Assembly (NCBI GenBank): GCA_947579665.1
Contig: CANPUZ010000050.1
Coordinates: 124,001-188,000 of the forward strand
Reading direction: 5' to 3'
Source of the DNA: Sympetrum striolatum
Taxonomy: Eukaryota > Arthropoda > Insecta > Odonata > Libellulidae
Length of the DNA stretch: 64,000 nt
Translations under genes and position numbers: made by a program
The notes under the pieces: generated by a model
Told to the model about the DNA's origin: nothing
Seen by the model: the letters and a program-made list of their open reading frames with translations, nothing else
Databases searched by the model: none
Shown: positions 11,397 through 24,484 of the stretch, in pieces
How positions within the stretch are numbered: the first letter of the stretch is position 1
Layout of the letters: every line of letters starts with the position of its first letter

Positions 11397-13564
11397 ATAC
11401 ATTTCATTTATATTGGAATTCGTTATACTACTTGGGTGGATATCTTCGAAAGCTTAAAAACTAGTCCGTACTTGACTAGGCTTTTCGTTTTTTTAGCATT
11501 TAAAATTTTCTTAAAGCTTAATTTTTTTTACAAAATTGTTGACTTTTTGCCCATTTTTTCGTGAAATTTTTCATAACTTTGAAAGAGAGACTTCTTGAAA
11601 TTATTTATATTGAATCGCTATTTTACTAGGTTTTCTGGAATTTTGGGCATTTTAAGCTGAAATAACTTCAAATTTGAGAGAAATTATTCAATTTTGCCCA
11701 TTATTTCGTCGAAATTTCGAATAATTGAGAATTGATCATCATACCTGGTGTGATATCTTCAAAATCTTAAAATGTAAACACTAACACTGTTGCATGATAA
11801 CTTCAGGGAAAATTAAAACATGCATGGAGAAATCCCGTCACAATGTACCTTGAATATCATTACAAACTGAGCTAAGTCTTCAAATAATAAAATGATAACT
11901 AGCACAACATTTCCTTTGTGATGCAGAATGATTACCTATTTTCTTAGTAGTATAGTTATAAAAACCTACTTTCCAGTAGCAAAAATCCATTCTGTACAGT
12001 GATACAGTACGTTTTACACTGATAATTACAATATAGTTAATGACTATATAACTACTATAGAACATGTATCAATTTTCTATAACCTTACAATCAACAAAAT
12101 ATATTTATTGAATAGTTATAACGTCTCACCATTACATTACGATTTTTGGTAATCTTAAAGTATCATCATATGTTCAACATGCAATCATTATGTACAATTA
12201 TTTATGTTTTCCTTTAAAAATTAAATACCACTAGCAAATGCATGTTTCTAATGTATGACAAGATTTAGCATTTCCTCAAAATCATTAAAATAAAATTCCT
12301 TATTTGTGACTTAGAATGTGATTTTGTACTTTAGTATAAATACATTTATCAAGGGTGAACTAATAAATAAAATAATACGGCCTGCTGTAGTTCAAAGACT
12401 AAAAACTATAGCTCTTAACTCATCCGTGATTTTTTTGCATATAACATTACATTTTGCAGACAAATGATAATAACACCAAGTGATACATAAGAATAAGCCT
12501 TGCAATGAGGATATGCAGAAAAGGAACTCGATATAAATTAACCATTACCTTACCATTACACATTACTTTCAAACTACCATAATACATTACCAAGTTCATA
12601 CTCTAACCAACAACAAAGAGGAGACACAGAAATAAAAAAAAACTCTTGTCCTCAGGAAATATTGTGAGAAAGCTACTGAAGTGTACTCAAAAATCAGAAT
12701 TTGACTTCACATTGGCATATTTGGCAAAATAATTAATTATCTCACAATGAATTCCAAAGTTTTGAGAGAAAATTATTAATCAACGATACAAAATCTTTCT
12801 ATTCCTATGGAAAATTTGAATTAATTAGAATGTAGTAGTAGATGAGAAAATACATAAAGAACACATCAATACCTTACTTTATTCCATGCTTTTTGAATGG
12901 CATCCATCTAACAACACTTCTATCCTCAACTTATATCCGGAGCATAGGCTGAGAAGAGGTTTTCCAGTTCATGATGTGGACCGATATATTCTCTTTCACA
13001 GTAACTGATATTGCATCTTACCTCACCACATATACAACCTTGTACATAATAACAATATGTTTATTATGAATGAAATCCCATTGACTGTTTAAAAACATTT
13101 ACAATATTATAAAATACTATTGAGATAAGAAATATAGCCAGGAAAAATAAATACAATCAATAAAAAACTATGTAGAAAAAAAATCAATAAAATAATGTTA
13201 ACTTAGTATCTAATTTTATGTTTTTAAAACTAATGTTGTCTTAGGTGAAGGAATTATTCATTCAAAATATGTGAGATAAAATTATACAATTATATATTAT
13301 AAAATATTATACATAATTATTCACTTTGAGGAAAAAAAACTAGCTGCAATGATTTGGACACTGTCATAGGTGCATTTTACTACCTCATTTACCACTGAAT
13401 ATGATATTTGCATTAATGCATTATAGCTTATGCATCACAATAATCGTTTATTAGCTACACTTGGGAGTGTTTTAACATTAACCCCACTTAATCGAAATGC
13501 AATATAAATGCTGAATTGAATTCAAATAGAATAATTCACTAAATAATAACATAAATTAACTAAA
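11397..13564. other. AT-rich stretch with a recurring TTGACTAGG-type repeat
   Basis: Between about 11400 and 11760 an approximately 150-bp unit repeats loosely (TACTTGACTAGGCTTTTCG at 11471 and ATTTTACTAGGTTTTCTGG near 11620; TTTTTCGTGAAATTTTTC and ATTTCGTCGAAATTTCG). Similar wording occurs at 34860-35330 and 63720-64000. From 11760 to 13564 there is plain AT-rich DNA with no gene or repeat that I can support. Confidence 0.4.
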
Positions 13565-13780
13565 AAACAATATTCCAATGCAGGGGCCATATTCTGTATC
13601 TAACTTCCCGTCAGTACGGTAGCCTCTCAGTCGGTTGGGATCGCAAACCGACTCCTTGAGCTCTCGATGCTATTCCCTAAGCTCCTGCATCGGTACGACG
13701 GCTAGCCATCGTCGGTAAATCTACCGATAGTGAAAAGGACTCAGTAGCAATAGGGGTCAGTTGGTTAGCAGACGAACTGT
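13565..13780. other. GC-richer block of unknown origin
   Basis: Begins GGGGCCATATTCTGTATC and is rich in CpG and short palindromes (AGTCGGTTGGGATCG / CGCAAACCGACT; CTACCGATAG). Composition differs sharply from the AT-rich surroundings. It could be a DNA-transposon remnant, but no paired terminal repeat or target duplication was found. Confidence 0.35.
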
Positions 13781-13834
13781 AGCAAGTGTGTGCATATTTA
13801 ACAATATCATCAAGGCAAATGCGTCAATTGAATG

Positions 13835-14045
13835 GCCATAATCAGCAGAATGCCTACAGAAGACGATTTTTGAAGGAAAGATCAAGGGGAAACGACAAAG
13901 AGGAAGAAGAAAATTCGGAATGCTGACTGATTTAAAACAAGGAAAAGAATATCAAGTTCTAAAAAGTGAGGCACAGGATAGAGATGCCTGGAGGAGCAAG
14001 TTTTGTTGAGACCTGTCTGCGGACAGAAGCACAATGATGATGATG
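13835..14045 (+). mobile_element. LINE reverse-transcriptase ORF C-terminus and 3' tail
   Basis: The plus-strand translation contains the conserved end of many non-LTR retrotransposon ORF2 proteins: RRQRGRRKFGML.DLKQG, then KSEAQDRDAWR, shortly before the 3' end. The copy ends with a simple ATGATGATGATG tail, as expected for 3'-end-tailed non-LTR elements. Only the last ~60 codons and the tail are present, so it is a 5'-truncated, inactive insertion. The reading frame is nearly intact over this stretch, suggesting moderate age. Confidence 0.75.
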
Positions 14046-14469
14046 ATGAATTAGCAAATGTAAAATAAAGCCGCAATAAGACATTCGATTGCATAAAACG
14101 AATGCAATTCTCACTTTTAGATGAAAACTGATGTATGCCATAGCACATATGGATGCAGGTATGTACTACATTTCTTGGTGCATGCATCTGTCCAAGGACG
14201 TGGAATAAAATAAACGTTTGAATCTTTAATTAACAATTGCATTGATACGAGTAAAACTTGGTTGATACAGACGCTTCCATAAAATTAGAAAAACTTTCTA
14301 AAATACTGGTATTTGTACCTTTGTATACTCGATTCTTCACAGTATATCGTTCATAACTGCAGTTACTAATATCTCCTTAAATTTCTCCCTCTTCATATAA
14401 TCTATCACTTATTCCTAACATTAATTTGAGTTGGGCATATTTTCTCAATGTGTTCTTACCGATAAATAC

Positions 14470-14772
14470 ATGAGCTGGGGACTCAACAATCACCTTTATC
14501 GTCAGGGGGATGGGTTGTTTACAACCTCAAAATTTCGATAAAATATTCACGTACTTTATCAAAATGTGCGCAAACTTAAATATCAAACGATATTCAGAAA
14601 CACAAAAAGAATCCTTGTTCTATTTATTTTCTTATGGTGCTTAATTTGACTTCCTACAAAAATTATTTCTAATTTAATTTTGAAAAACAAATTAACCCTG
14701 CAACAAAAAATGACCTTGACATTTATTTCTTAAGAAAACGTTTTCACCCGTCTGGGTACGAAACATGGACTT
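14470..14772 (-). mobile_element. element A2 copy
   Basis: Reverse-orientation landmarks: GGGGACTCAACAATCACC, GTCAGGGGGATGGGTTG, TTTACAACCTC, TTCTTATGGTGCTTAATTTGAC and ATTTAATTTTG, with a degenerate B-box region near 14745. Confidence 0.65.
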
Positions 14773-15511
14773 CAGGGAAATAAAGAGTAGCCTGTAAATA
14801 GCCTAAGAGAAGCCTCTGCGCGGGGTTGACTTTTAATGATGTAGAATATTTCTAAGTTGCGTGACTCTTAGTTCTCGAGTATTTCGTAAACATACACACA
14901 CACACACTATTTTATATTTTACATATGTATTCATATAGAAGACTAGTTGAAGTGTTCATTGCATCTCAAGGGAAAAATTTAAATTGATAAATGCAATTGT
15001 TATAGAGTTGATAGTAACACATACCTCATACTTAAAACTAAATGGAAATAGCTAGGCTCTAATTATTTGCAAACCAGTAAACAAACAAAATGAAGTTATA
15101 ATAAAATATGTAAAAACACCTATACATTAGAACTCACATCCTTTGAATGAAAAACTTGTTTGATGAAGACAACATTTGTTTAAGGATAGTAAAAATTTAT
15201 TCGAAGAAAGCATAACGATAAGAAGCATCATGCTTAAGGAGATATTTTAGGAAAGGCACAAATGGATATCGGAATCAATGAACAAACACAAAAGAAATAT
15301 ATTTTATATCACTCTAAAACAACCAATGAATATTCTTTACAGAAAGTAAGTGTATTACGGAGCTGACTTGTGCCCTAATGCTATAATGCGTAACATGGAG
15401 CTTGATCAAATAACACAAATGCAGTCACAGTGCCTAAACAGATGCAGAGATTAAACACCAATAACTGAAAAATATCAAATGTATATGAAGTGGAAGCACT
15501 TAAAAAATTCT
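14773..15511. other. unassigned spacer
   Basis: Short (CA)n at about 14889-14907. Nothing else recognisable. Confidence 0.3.
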
Positions 15512-16177
15512 GATGCTTCCAACACACGACTTTCTCCATATTTATTGAAAACAGAAGCCTACGCCGGTTATATAAAAATTACTCGAAAACAATGAGTGTT
15601 AAAAAAAATATTTTTAAAAAAGTTGTAATGAGTATATTATCTATTACTTTTGTAGATAATTGTATATTCCTACATTGCATTGTGACAGAGATATGTATGA
15701 AAAACTTCCATTTCTGGATAGACAACAACTTCAGGTTAACCATTATTCAAGAATAACACCTAAACCATCAGTGGTGCGGAAAAATGTTTCAAACAAAAGT
15801 TGTAGTAAAGTGCATTATCTATAACATTTATGCATGATTGTATATACCTATATTGCATTCTGACAGATATATTTAAGAAACAATATTTTGTTCCAGCTAA
15901 ACCACAACTTCCGGTTAAGCGGTATTCATCAAAAACTAATCAACTCTTGGCATTGTTAGGAAAATACTGAATATGAAGTTTGGAAATGATCGGATAAATA
16001 CCTTTTAAAATAGAGCACCCACAATTCTTTTTACCTCAGTCAGACACAGACAGACATGTTCGGGAAAATAGCGAAAACATAAAATATGAGCCCCAAAACA
16101 TCTATTTCTGTTGAAATTTGGAGGCTGAATTTTTTGTGAATACAATACTCTGTCTATACTAGTATAGAGAGAAAGTA
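15512..16177 (-). mobile_element. element H copy (reverse orientation)
   Basis: Runs from CTTCCAACACACGACTTTCTCC to the hairpin end near 16140-16177 (ACTCTGTCTATACTAGTATAGAGAGAAAGT). Both internal subrepeats (GGATAGACAACAACTTC.. and AAACCACAACTTCCGGTTAAG..) and the CAGACACAGACAGACATGTTC microsatellite core are present. Confidence 0.75.
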
Positions 16178-16369
16178 AAAATACTATGAATTACTTTTTG
16201 CATTCTGCATATAGCAAAACATAAACTTTACCTCTTCGATCAAGGAATATGGTATTGGAGATTTGCTACAACATGACAACTCGCCTTTTAACAGCATATC
16301 ATTCATAGCTGCAGCTCTCATCTCAGATCTCATTAAATTTCTCCCTCTTCCTATAATCTATCAGTTATT

Positions 16370-16820
16370 ATTGGGGAATAACTCCTAAACAATCAGTGTT
16401 ACGAAAAAATGTTTCTTACAAAAGTTGTAGCAAAATACATTATCTATAATTTGATGAGATTAATGCATTCTTACAGAGATATTTAAGAAACAAGGTTTTG
16501 TTCCGGATAAACCACAACTTCCGGTCAAGCGATATTCTCCAAAAACTAATCAACTCTTGGCATTGTTAGGAAAATTCTATATGTGAATTTTGAAAATGAT
16601 TGGATAATTTCATTATAAGATAGAGCGCACACAAACTCTTTAACCACAGACAGACAGACAGACAGACGCACAGACAGACACACAGACAGACATGTTCGGG
16701 AAAATAGCTAAAACATGCTCTATGGGCCCCAAAACATCTATTTCCGTCCAAATCAGGAGGTCGAATTCTTTTGTGAATACAATACTTTCTCTATACTACC
16801 TATAGGGAGAAAGTAAAAAT
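16370..16820 (-). mobile_element. element H, truncated copy with (CAGA)n core
   Basis: Starts within the first subrepeat (GGGGAATAACTCCTAAACAATC) and continues to the hairpin end ACTTTCTCTATACTACCTAT..GGGAGAAAGT. The internal microsatellite at 16645-16695 is an expanded CAGACAGA tract. The 61-codon minus-strand frame over it is only a product of this tract. Confidence 0.75.
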
Positions 16821-18254
16821 ATATAAGATGATAAAACTCAAGATTGTAGGCAATTATTCGGTCAATTTATATTATGAGAGTAATTAAGTTATAGAATATA
16901 TCACTAAAATCACAAATATTCCTAACAAACGCAGTGTCAGAGATCCAGAGTTTCTCCGAGATAATCCAAAGGTACTGATTCGCTTTGAGGAATACAACTT
17001 AGTCACCTCTAAAAGTCCACTTATCTACAATGTTGCAATTCTTCCAGAAATTTATATTTCAAAAGTAGAGAATTGATGGCCTCTTGCTATAATCATGTTG
17101 TTTGGTCATAAATATTATGTCTTAATTTTATTGCTAAAAACTAAAGAACACCAGCAAATACAGATGTGATGTAAGTAGTAAAGAATTGTTGGAAACTGAT
17201 TAGTAAAAATTCAAAATGGCCTAATTGTGACATCTGTAGGATGGTTATGTAGCATCAATTATAACATAGATACATTATTTTACCTTCTACTGAAGGACTC
17301 AAAAAGTAACACCAACAAAAAGAGGAATAAAAGTAAAAGCTTTTAGGTATATTTCGTTGATTTTTAAACATATTCAAGAATACTAATGCAAACATAAATG
17401 CTACGACTGTTAATATATATTCTTGCGATGCATTTGGACTTGAGTTTATTAACTCATGGAATACGGTGATTCAGCCAAATGTCATTATACTCATCTCAAC
17501 AGATACTTTTAAAGCTCAATTCCCGTACCACATATGCTCCCTGCTCTTAAGCAAAAGTATTTGCATGATTTTTTAAGCCTAAAAAATGCTAAAATTAACT
17601 TCTATAGCAAATTATTAACGAAAATTTCTGATTTTGAAGACTGGTTATTTTTTTATGTAGTTAATACCTGACTGTGATGTAAAATAAAAATATTTAACCA
17701 ATTTATTGCAAGTCTATCGCTTAAAATTAATGATGGAATATTTTAACCAATCAAAGAGGTAAAGAAGGACTTGATAGAAAATGTTGTGATTGTTACTTAT
17801 AAATAAACAACATAATAGACATCAGTATATCATTAAGTATATTTGCACTACGGTTAGCACAAATGTTTCTTAACGCAAACTCTTTCCCTGGTCCCTTGAG
17901 ATATGTGTTAGTGAGGGTTTACTGTATTCTAGAATAATAATAACTAATAATAATTAATAATCTATTAACAACATATTCATTGTATATATGAGCAAAAGTT
18001 ATATAAAAGCATATTGATAAGGCAAATGAAAAGACGGTATCAAATCAAGTAGTCCCTCAAACCTAATTTTGTATTCCCTCTTACAAATATATGGTGGAAT
18101 ACAAATGGTGCCCAAGCTATAGAACACAATTTTCATAAGGTGATAGACAATCTATCTTTAAGAAATATTTATTAAATCTCTTCACATGCCAGGCTAGAGA
18201 ATTTTCAACTATGGTTAACGAATATAATAAATTGAAATTCCCGCAAAGCATTTC
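16821..18254. other. unassigned AT-rich stretch
   Basis: No coding signal, repeat unit or RNA gene that I can support; it resembles intronic or intergenic DNA. Confidence 0.3.
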
Positions 18255-18840
18255 AAATGGTAGAGCTACCTGGTCTTGAACCCAGGACTTTTCCAATAAT
18301 GTAAAAACATAGAACTACCATGTAGGAATAAAACTAATTTAATACAAGGGTTTAAGAGGATATCATACTGGGTTATCCTAAACCAAGAATCCTTTATTCG
18401 CATTTTCAAAGCATAGAGAAAGGCGCTCTGTCTTCGAAGCACGCATCATGAGAGAAACCGTTAAATTTTTACATGAAATGTATTAGTGATCTCTATTTAC
18501 ATGCGGTATTCTACATTTGCATGTAATCGGAAAAGAGATTGAAAATATTATTAAAAATTGCAGCAATTCTTCTTATTTGGGAGAAATTTTCACCCACCAC
18601 CACAAGGCATAGGCACCTAAATTATTCCATATAAAATTCGATTCTGTATTCAGTATACCTGGTGTCGAACCAAGGACTTTAATTATGACAAAATGACATG
18701 GAAAAATTTGCTTTGGGATAATGTCACCATTTCTAAAATCCTAATACAATTATCACGAAAGACTTAAAACAGAACTCTACATTTGCGTTTAATTGAATGA
18801 TGGATTCCAAACCGTGCATCGAACCAATGATCATAAGGAA
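18255..18840. repeat. diverged element C-type B-box repeats
   Basis: B-box-like motifs TCTTGAACCCAGGAC (about 18273), GTGTCGAACCAAGGAC (about 18663) and GCATCGAACCAATGATC (about 18818). The part after the first motif (GGAATAAAACTAATTTAATACAAGG..GGATATCATACTGGG) matches 45090-45200 (GTGTCGAACCCAGGACC..GGATAAAATTAATTGAATTCC..GGATATCATACAGAG). Confidence 0.5.
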
Positions 18841-20497
18841 AATGATTAGCTGCGTTCATGAAAGATCCATTACTTCAGTACATATGGATGGTAAAATTTC
18901 AACCTTCAATCAATCATAAAAAATTGGAAAATCTCAATATACATACTTTTAAAAAAGTAGAGAAGCCTAGTGTCAAATGCAAAAAAATTTTGAGGTTTTG
19001 ATAAATAGAATGACCTGGAAGGAATGGAAGCACTTTAAAAAAATTATATTGCAATATTATACCTAAATATATATTATAACTCAAATAAGGCATGAAATAT
19101 ATGTAAAAAATTAAGAACTCCCCAGAATATTATGATTATTTATCCCCAAATCTAGCATAGAGCAATGTGAAAGAAAAAGCCGGAGCAAAGAGATTTTGAA
19201 AGGAGAGGATTTAACAGTACTTCAACAGAACTAACGGAAAACCACAACAATTCAACAGAGGCAAACTGGAGCAAGAGTGTATGAAAAAATTCCTGATTTT
19301 CCCCAGCATACCATCTAAATCTACTGTATCATACTTGAAACCCAATTAACTTATCACTACCGAATAAAAACATAAATTGACATGATATAACACCATTGAA
19401 ACTTGATCAAAGAAATAATTAGGTCATGCATTGTATTGGAAAACTTAGAGACTCATTTAAAGCAATGAATTGAAAGCAATATACGTAATAATATCTTACT
19501 CTGCAGCCACCCTTAAAGCACTCAGTGGCTGTCGTTATACTTCCCTCGCCCTAAACAGGAGCCATCAAGAGGCCTCGTACATTCTTCCAATGAATGTCTC
19601 CGCAACTTGGTGTCTATCTTAAGCAACTGTCCCATACTGTAGACTGCAGTGGTCCATTTCCACCATTCTCCACTTTACTTCCAAGTTGCAGCACTCTGGA
19701 GCTTCTGGTATTATTTGAGGAACATTCTGAGCATATTCTCTATATGAATAATAGGACAAACACATAATATATTTATTATAATTATAAACACCGATTGAAA
19801 TTCCAGTAATAGCAGCAGATCATATTAGATGATTACAAAGCAAATAAACAAGGAAATTACAATTTGTGATGCATAGTGCTAAACCTATATTGAAATGAGG
19901 ATCTATTAAATGATAAAAGAGTTACCTTAGATTTTTCAAAAGGAGAGCCTGCACCAACCTTCCCAAAGTAACCTGTAGTATCTGGTTCATCGATATCTAC
20001 CACATCTCAGCTTTGTAGTGATGGTTATTAAGTCAAGATCATTAGGTACAGAATGACTTATCTTACCAAAACAAATAAGAATGTGCTGATATTCCTATGC
20101 ATTTTACAATTTTTCTCTTCCACAGGATGGTTTTTGGAGGAGATTTAAAGGTAGGAACACCAGTAAACCTATATCAATAATGTATTTATTAGCTCCCCAT
20201 TCCTGAAAGGTTAGAAAAGAGAACATGAGTATTCAATTACAAAATTTAAATCATAAAAAGCATTATTTTCTAATGATAATCAGATACCGAGACTTAAATA
20301 TATACATTCTAAAATCTTAAGAAAAAAATACCTTATTTTGTCATCACCAATTGGATAGGCATTGGAATAACTGCATCCAACGATCATCTCAAATAAGATG
20401 CCTTCTTCAAAGCGCATCGATTATTAAAACGTCTCACTAAACATGAGAGGTCAGATCAGACCCTCTACATGAAATCTTCAAGTTTTAGTCCCATAAT
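18841..20497. other. unassigned stretch
   Basis: GC-richer text at 19500-19720 (CTCTGCAGCCACCC.., TCCACCATTCTCCAC..) could be an old element or exon but has no identifiable reading frame. Otherwise plain AT-rich DNA. Confidence 0.25.
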
Positions 20498-20935
20498 GGG
20501 CAGAACTTCTCAATCAAGAGAGGCAAAATGCCTTTCGGTGACGAGAATTGTATCTGCAAATGGTATCTCTCTTTTGATAGCTACCAGAAAGTCTTGAAGG
20601 GCAAAACATCTCAATCGGAATCCTGATCGTCGATGAGAATATTATTTTGCCAAAGGTAGCTTTCTTTTGAGTGATACCATGAGGTACGCAGACCCTCTTT
20701 CCATGGCCAGAACCTATCAAACAGGAGAGGCGTTACACCTCCCCTGAAGAGAACTGTATTCTGAAAATGGTACCTTTCATTTAAGAGCTACCCCGTGGTG
20801 CCCAGACCCACTCGATGGGCAGAATCTCTCGACCAGGAGGAGGTATCACACCACTCCATAGTGAGAATTTTATTCTGCTAGGGTAGCTCTCTTTTGAAGT
20901 TACCAGAAGAGCAGAAGACCTCTCCATATGGGTAC
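20498..20935. repeat. ~105-bp diverged tandem repeat
   Basis: Four units start with GGGCAGAA.CTCTC-like text at 20498, 20599, 20703 and 20817 (periods 101, 104 and 114 bp). Each contains GAGAAT..TATTCTG, GGTA.CT.TCTTTTGA and a TACC..G block in the same order. No frame stays open across units on either strand, so the repeat is non-coding now. Confidence 0.75.
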
Positions 20936-22455
20936 CTATAAAACAATAGTTGTTAATTATGGCCTTAAAATAATTGAATAAATTGGTCTAATTTTATTTA
21001 GATATTTTCAAAGTATTTTAGGCTTAAAGCTATTTACTCTAAAAGTTGTAACCCTATGTTGATTCATTACCGTGAAAGTCCTGTTATTTTATTGTAGTAG
21101 TAGTCAGTTTTCCCTGTGCCTAACCAACAACATCCAAAGATTTCTAATTTCTCCGTCCCCAGCTGCTTGGGTTTAATGAACATAGGTACGGCATTGCTTA
21201 GTCCCACATTATGTTGACTTCAACTAATGCAAACTTACGATCTTCATCTGCGTTTTCATAGGATTTTTTTGCTTTTGTTTACCATCTGTTTCTAATCTCG
21301 TCCATGTTTATTTTATCTCTGTTGTGAGAAAAGCTTTAAATGCACTCAAAAACTCACTCAAAAATGTATTATAATTTGAAATTTTGTATTAAGTTTTACC
21401 ATAAAGCTAGTTTAGTTTAGTTATCACAAGTTTATTTACAATATAGAAATTGTCTTACCTTTGCAGATTATTATTGACCGATATCCACTCCTTTCCCATC
21501 ATTAAATGTTAGAAAACATCCCACAGTTCTACAACGCATTCATCAGCTCGAAATTATTTCTTAGCATTGAGTTTCATGCAGGAGGAAAAAATTTTAAATC
21601 AATTTCAATGACATTTACAATTTTCTTGGAATTCTGTAAGGAGAGACCTTGATCAGTGCAGTTGTTCACTCATGCCTCGGTAGCTTTCATTTCATCACAG
21701 CCATGATCAAGACTGGGACAAAAGAAAATGAGAGATACATTTTTCTCTATCCTGTACCATATAACAAATGGAATTAATCCATTCATCAGAGTATGATAGC
21801 AGGAACAAAGGAGTATAATTGAAGTAAAAATATAAGGATCGCGAGGAAGGGCAAAAACAGGAATGGGGATTCTAGAATACGTAAAAAAATGTCAAAACTA
21901 CACGCAAATGAAAGATGATTACCAGCACCAACTACAATGAAAATTTATCACTTGAGTCAATTGCAAATAAACTCTTGTTGCAAAGTGGATTACTTAGTAA
22001 AATGTATTGGCATACAAAAAACAGGTAAAATAAAATCTAATATATAAATAGTGATTTTCTAAGGATAATTTAGAGAAACGGATAAAGGGAATCGTGAAAT
22101 CAGAACAGAGAAACAAAGAATGGACTAGATTATCCTAAAACTCCGTAAGTTCGCTAGTAAAACGTCACAATCCTTAAAACCATAATGGAAAAATATTGAA
22201 AGGAATAGCTGTTGAACCGTAATTTTATATGAATTTTGTAGAAATACTGAAATAATATTCAATTTATGCTTAAAAATATTTTTTTATTATTATTTTTTTT
22301 AAATTCTAACAATTTTTAGAGGAAATATTTAGGTCAACGAATGCGACAAAGGTCGGGAAATTATAAAATGAAAAATATATGAAATGTGCAAAAGAAAATC
22401 AAAGGAATTGGGTATTTTAAGCCTGTAATGATGTGCTCACTACCTAAGTAAATGC
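20936..22455. other. unassigned AT-rich stretch
   Basis: No gene or repeat unit supported. Confidence 0.3.
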
Positions 22456-22577
22456 ACTTACTTTAAGGAATCAGCTGTCTTGTTACCAAGGACGTGACTT
22501 TCTCTTACGACTTAGTTTCACTTTCTACGTCGGCGAGGGAAATCAGCAGAGTACTGATGAAGAGAAAACATCCCAGT
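22456..22577 (-). other. exon-like block, minus strand (relative of 35502-35633)
   Basis: Read on the minus strand, TTATTTACAG precedes a ~120-bp block, and CCTTAAAGTAAGTGC gives a possible donor. The block aligns with the plus-strand block at 35502-35633: CTGCTGATTTCCCTCGCCGACG matches CCGCTGGTTTTTCTCACCGATT in order, both are followed by GAAAGTGAAAC, and both end AAGACAGCTGATT / GAGACAGCTGATT. The acceptor-like AG lies at the same place in both copies. The reading frame open in the plus copy is stopped here, so the shared feature is the splice-flanked block and not a protein. Confidence 0.5.
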
Positions 22578-23079
22578 TACTGGTCACCTGTAAATAAATA
22601 TTTGCTTTAATTAAGTTGCATTTCGAATTGTCAGTTCACAGTTATTACTATTATTAATATAAATTGATAATAATGTAGCAAGGACTTATTAAATTTACAA
22701 TACGACATTATTATCATTACAGGAGTAAAACTTGCCTGAAATCGGCTTACGCGATTAAAATTCATGATTGAATTAAATGTATTGAAAGTAACGTACTCAT
22801 TTTGTTACAAACAAGAATAAAATCTATTGATTTAATATAATTAGAATGACAAATCTAAAAAGAATGAAAATTTCATTTTGAATATGGCATGAATAAGAGT
22901 ACAGTAGAGTACACCAAATACAGAATAATAATATTAACAATTATCGTGACTTGGCACAATGCACTTTTGTATTGTTAAAAATTATCACAAATGGTCATCA
23001 TATGGTTTGCTAAAATATATTACAGATTATACTATTTAGGTAACTATATTCAGATTCAATGAAATTAATAATTATTTAT

Positions 23080-23560
23080 ACCACTGGCATCGCTGCTGAG
23101 TTTTTTAAATACCGAAATCCCATATGGTTACAATTGCCATGATATCTCATCGGAAGATACGTAAAGGAAAGTTTTTAAAAAGGCACGTGCAAAACTGGTT
23201 CCTTAGTAGTTACTGAAAGTTTCAGAATACTTAATAGTGATCGATTTAAAACATATAACGCATTCTTAATTCCTAACCATCGTATCCAAAAAGACACACG
23301 ACCGAATTACTTTTTTCTTCTAAAAGTTGGCAAGTGATACGTTAAAATTTAAATCGATTATACAGTAGGCTTTTAGGAACAGCCATTACTTCTTATTTTC
23401 TCCGAGTACCGGGGAAAAAACAAGGAGCGCCGACAACCACGGTTTTCTGAGATATTAAACCTCCAACTCATTAGCGGCCGTGTAACAAATTTTCATTCTT
23501 TACATATGAATTGATTTGTACTACCGAAAAGAAGAAATACTACAAAACTAAAACGACCTT
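23080..23560 (-). repeat. cluster block a/b, second minus-strand copy
   Basis: Aligns with the neighbouring unit 23600-24430 at about 500 bp spacing (CCACTGGCATCGCTGCTGA with CCACTGGAATCGACACTGA; CTTCTAAAAGTTGGCAAGTG with CTTCTAAAAGTCGGCAATTG; AAACCTCCAACTCATTAGCGG with AAACCTCTAATTCATTAAAAG). In reverse it also matches plus-strand block b (CCGACTTTTAGAATAAA, GGATGGTTAGGAATT) at 30330-30410. Confidence 0.65.
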
Positions 23561-23599
23561 AGAGCAGAGAATACTTTGATAGTCACTTCTTGGCTAATA

Positions 23600-24430
23600 A
23601 AAATTTACGCCACTGGAATCGACACTGAATTTGAAATCCCGTTGGCAAAATCTCGCAAGAAACTGGAAAATATTTAAAAACGGATATTGAAAATGCGTTC
23701 CTTAATGTTTGTTTAAATTTACAGAACACCCATTAATGACGGATGAAAAAGCAACTAATTCTTGATTCCTAGACAAAAATCAAAAATGATAACCGACTGA
23801 ATTACTCGGGCAAATTCTTCTAAAAGTCGGCAATTGATACGTTAAAATTTTAATTGACAATTCATGAAAAAGAATATTTCGAAATTGTGATACTGAAAGC
23901 AGGAGTAAAGAGGTAGTTTTGTGGACGAAGGTCAAGGTGTGGGAAAGTGCTTCATTATCTCAAACAAACAGCTTTACGGTGACGCTTGGTTTCCACTGAA
24001 TTCCAGTTATTTAATCACTGCATTATGCTGTAACATGTATTACATAATAGAAAGATCGCGCGGCGCTTACGACGGGAATAAATTCAGTAATTGGATACCT
24101 AGTAATGAAGCAGTTACCTTATAAACGTTATAATAAATAATCACTTCAAGTATGCATTGATAAATCTATGTGACGTAATGCAATTTGAACTCTTGATGTC
24201 CGTTACCGTTGGTGACTTCTCGTATAGAGCTCCAAAGGTTTTTAACAAGATTTTAAACCTCTAATTCATTAAAAGCCGTGTTCTAAATTTTGTTTCATGA
24301 CATCAGAATTATTAAAAAATATTTACTCCCAATAAACCTGAGGCGATCAGGAGAAAAATATTGGAACAGTTTCGAAGTTAAAGAGTTATTCACGGCTCCA
24401 GCAACGAATATTTCGCAAAGACATAAAACG
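23600..24430 (-). repeat. cluster block a/b, first minus-strand copy (inverted relative of 29730-30420)
   Basis: The reverse complement of 24130-24420 aligns collinearly with 29730-30010 (CGTTGCTGGAGCCGTGAATA with CGTTGTTGGAGCCGTAAATA; ATACGAGAAGTCACCAA in both; ATAGATTTATCAATGC with ATAGATTCATCAATGC). The reverse complement of 23750-24000 aligns with 30160-30420 (AGCTGTTTGTTTGAGATAA, GCACTTTCCCAC, CCTTGACC). The 67-codon plus-strand frame at 23921-24124 falls inside this block and is not a gene. Confidence 0.75.
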
Positions 24431-24484
24431 AAACGTCAGTAGAATCACACAAGGCATATTCTCTCATTGGATCACAAGTGAACT

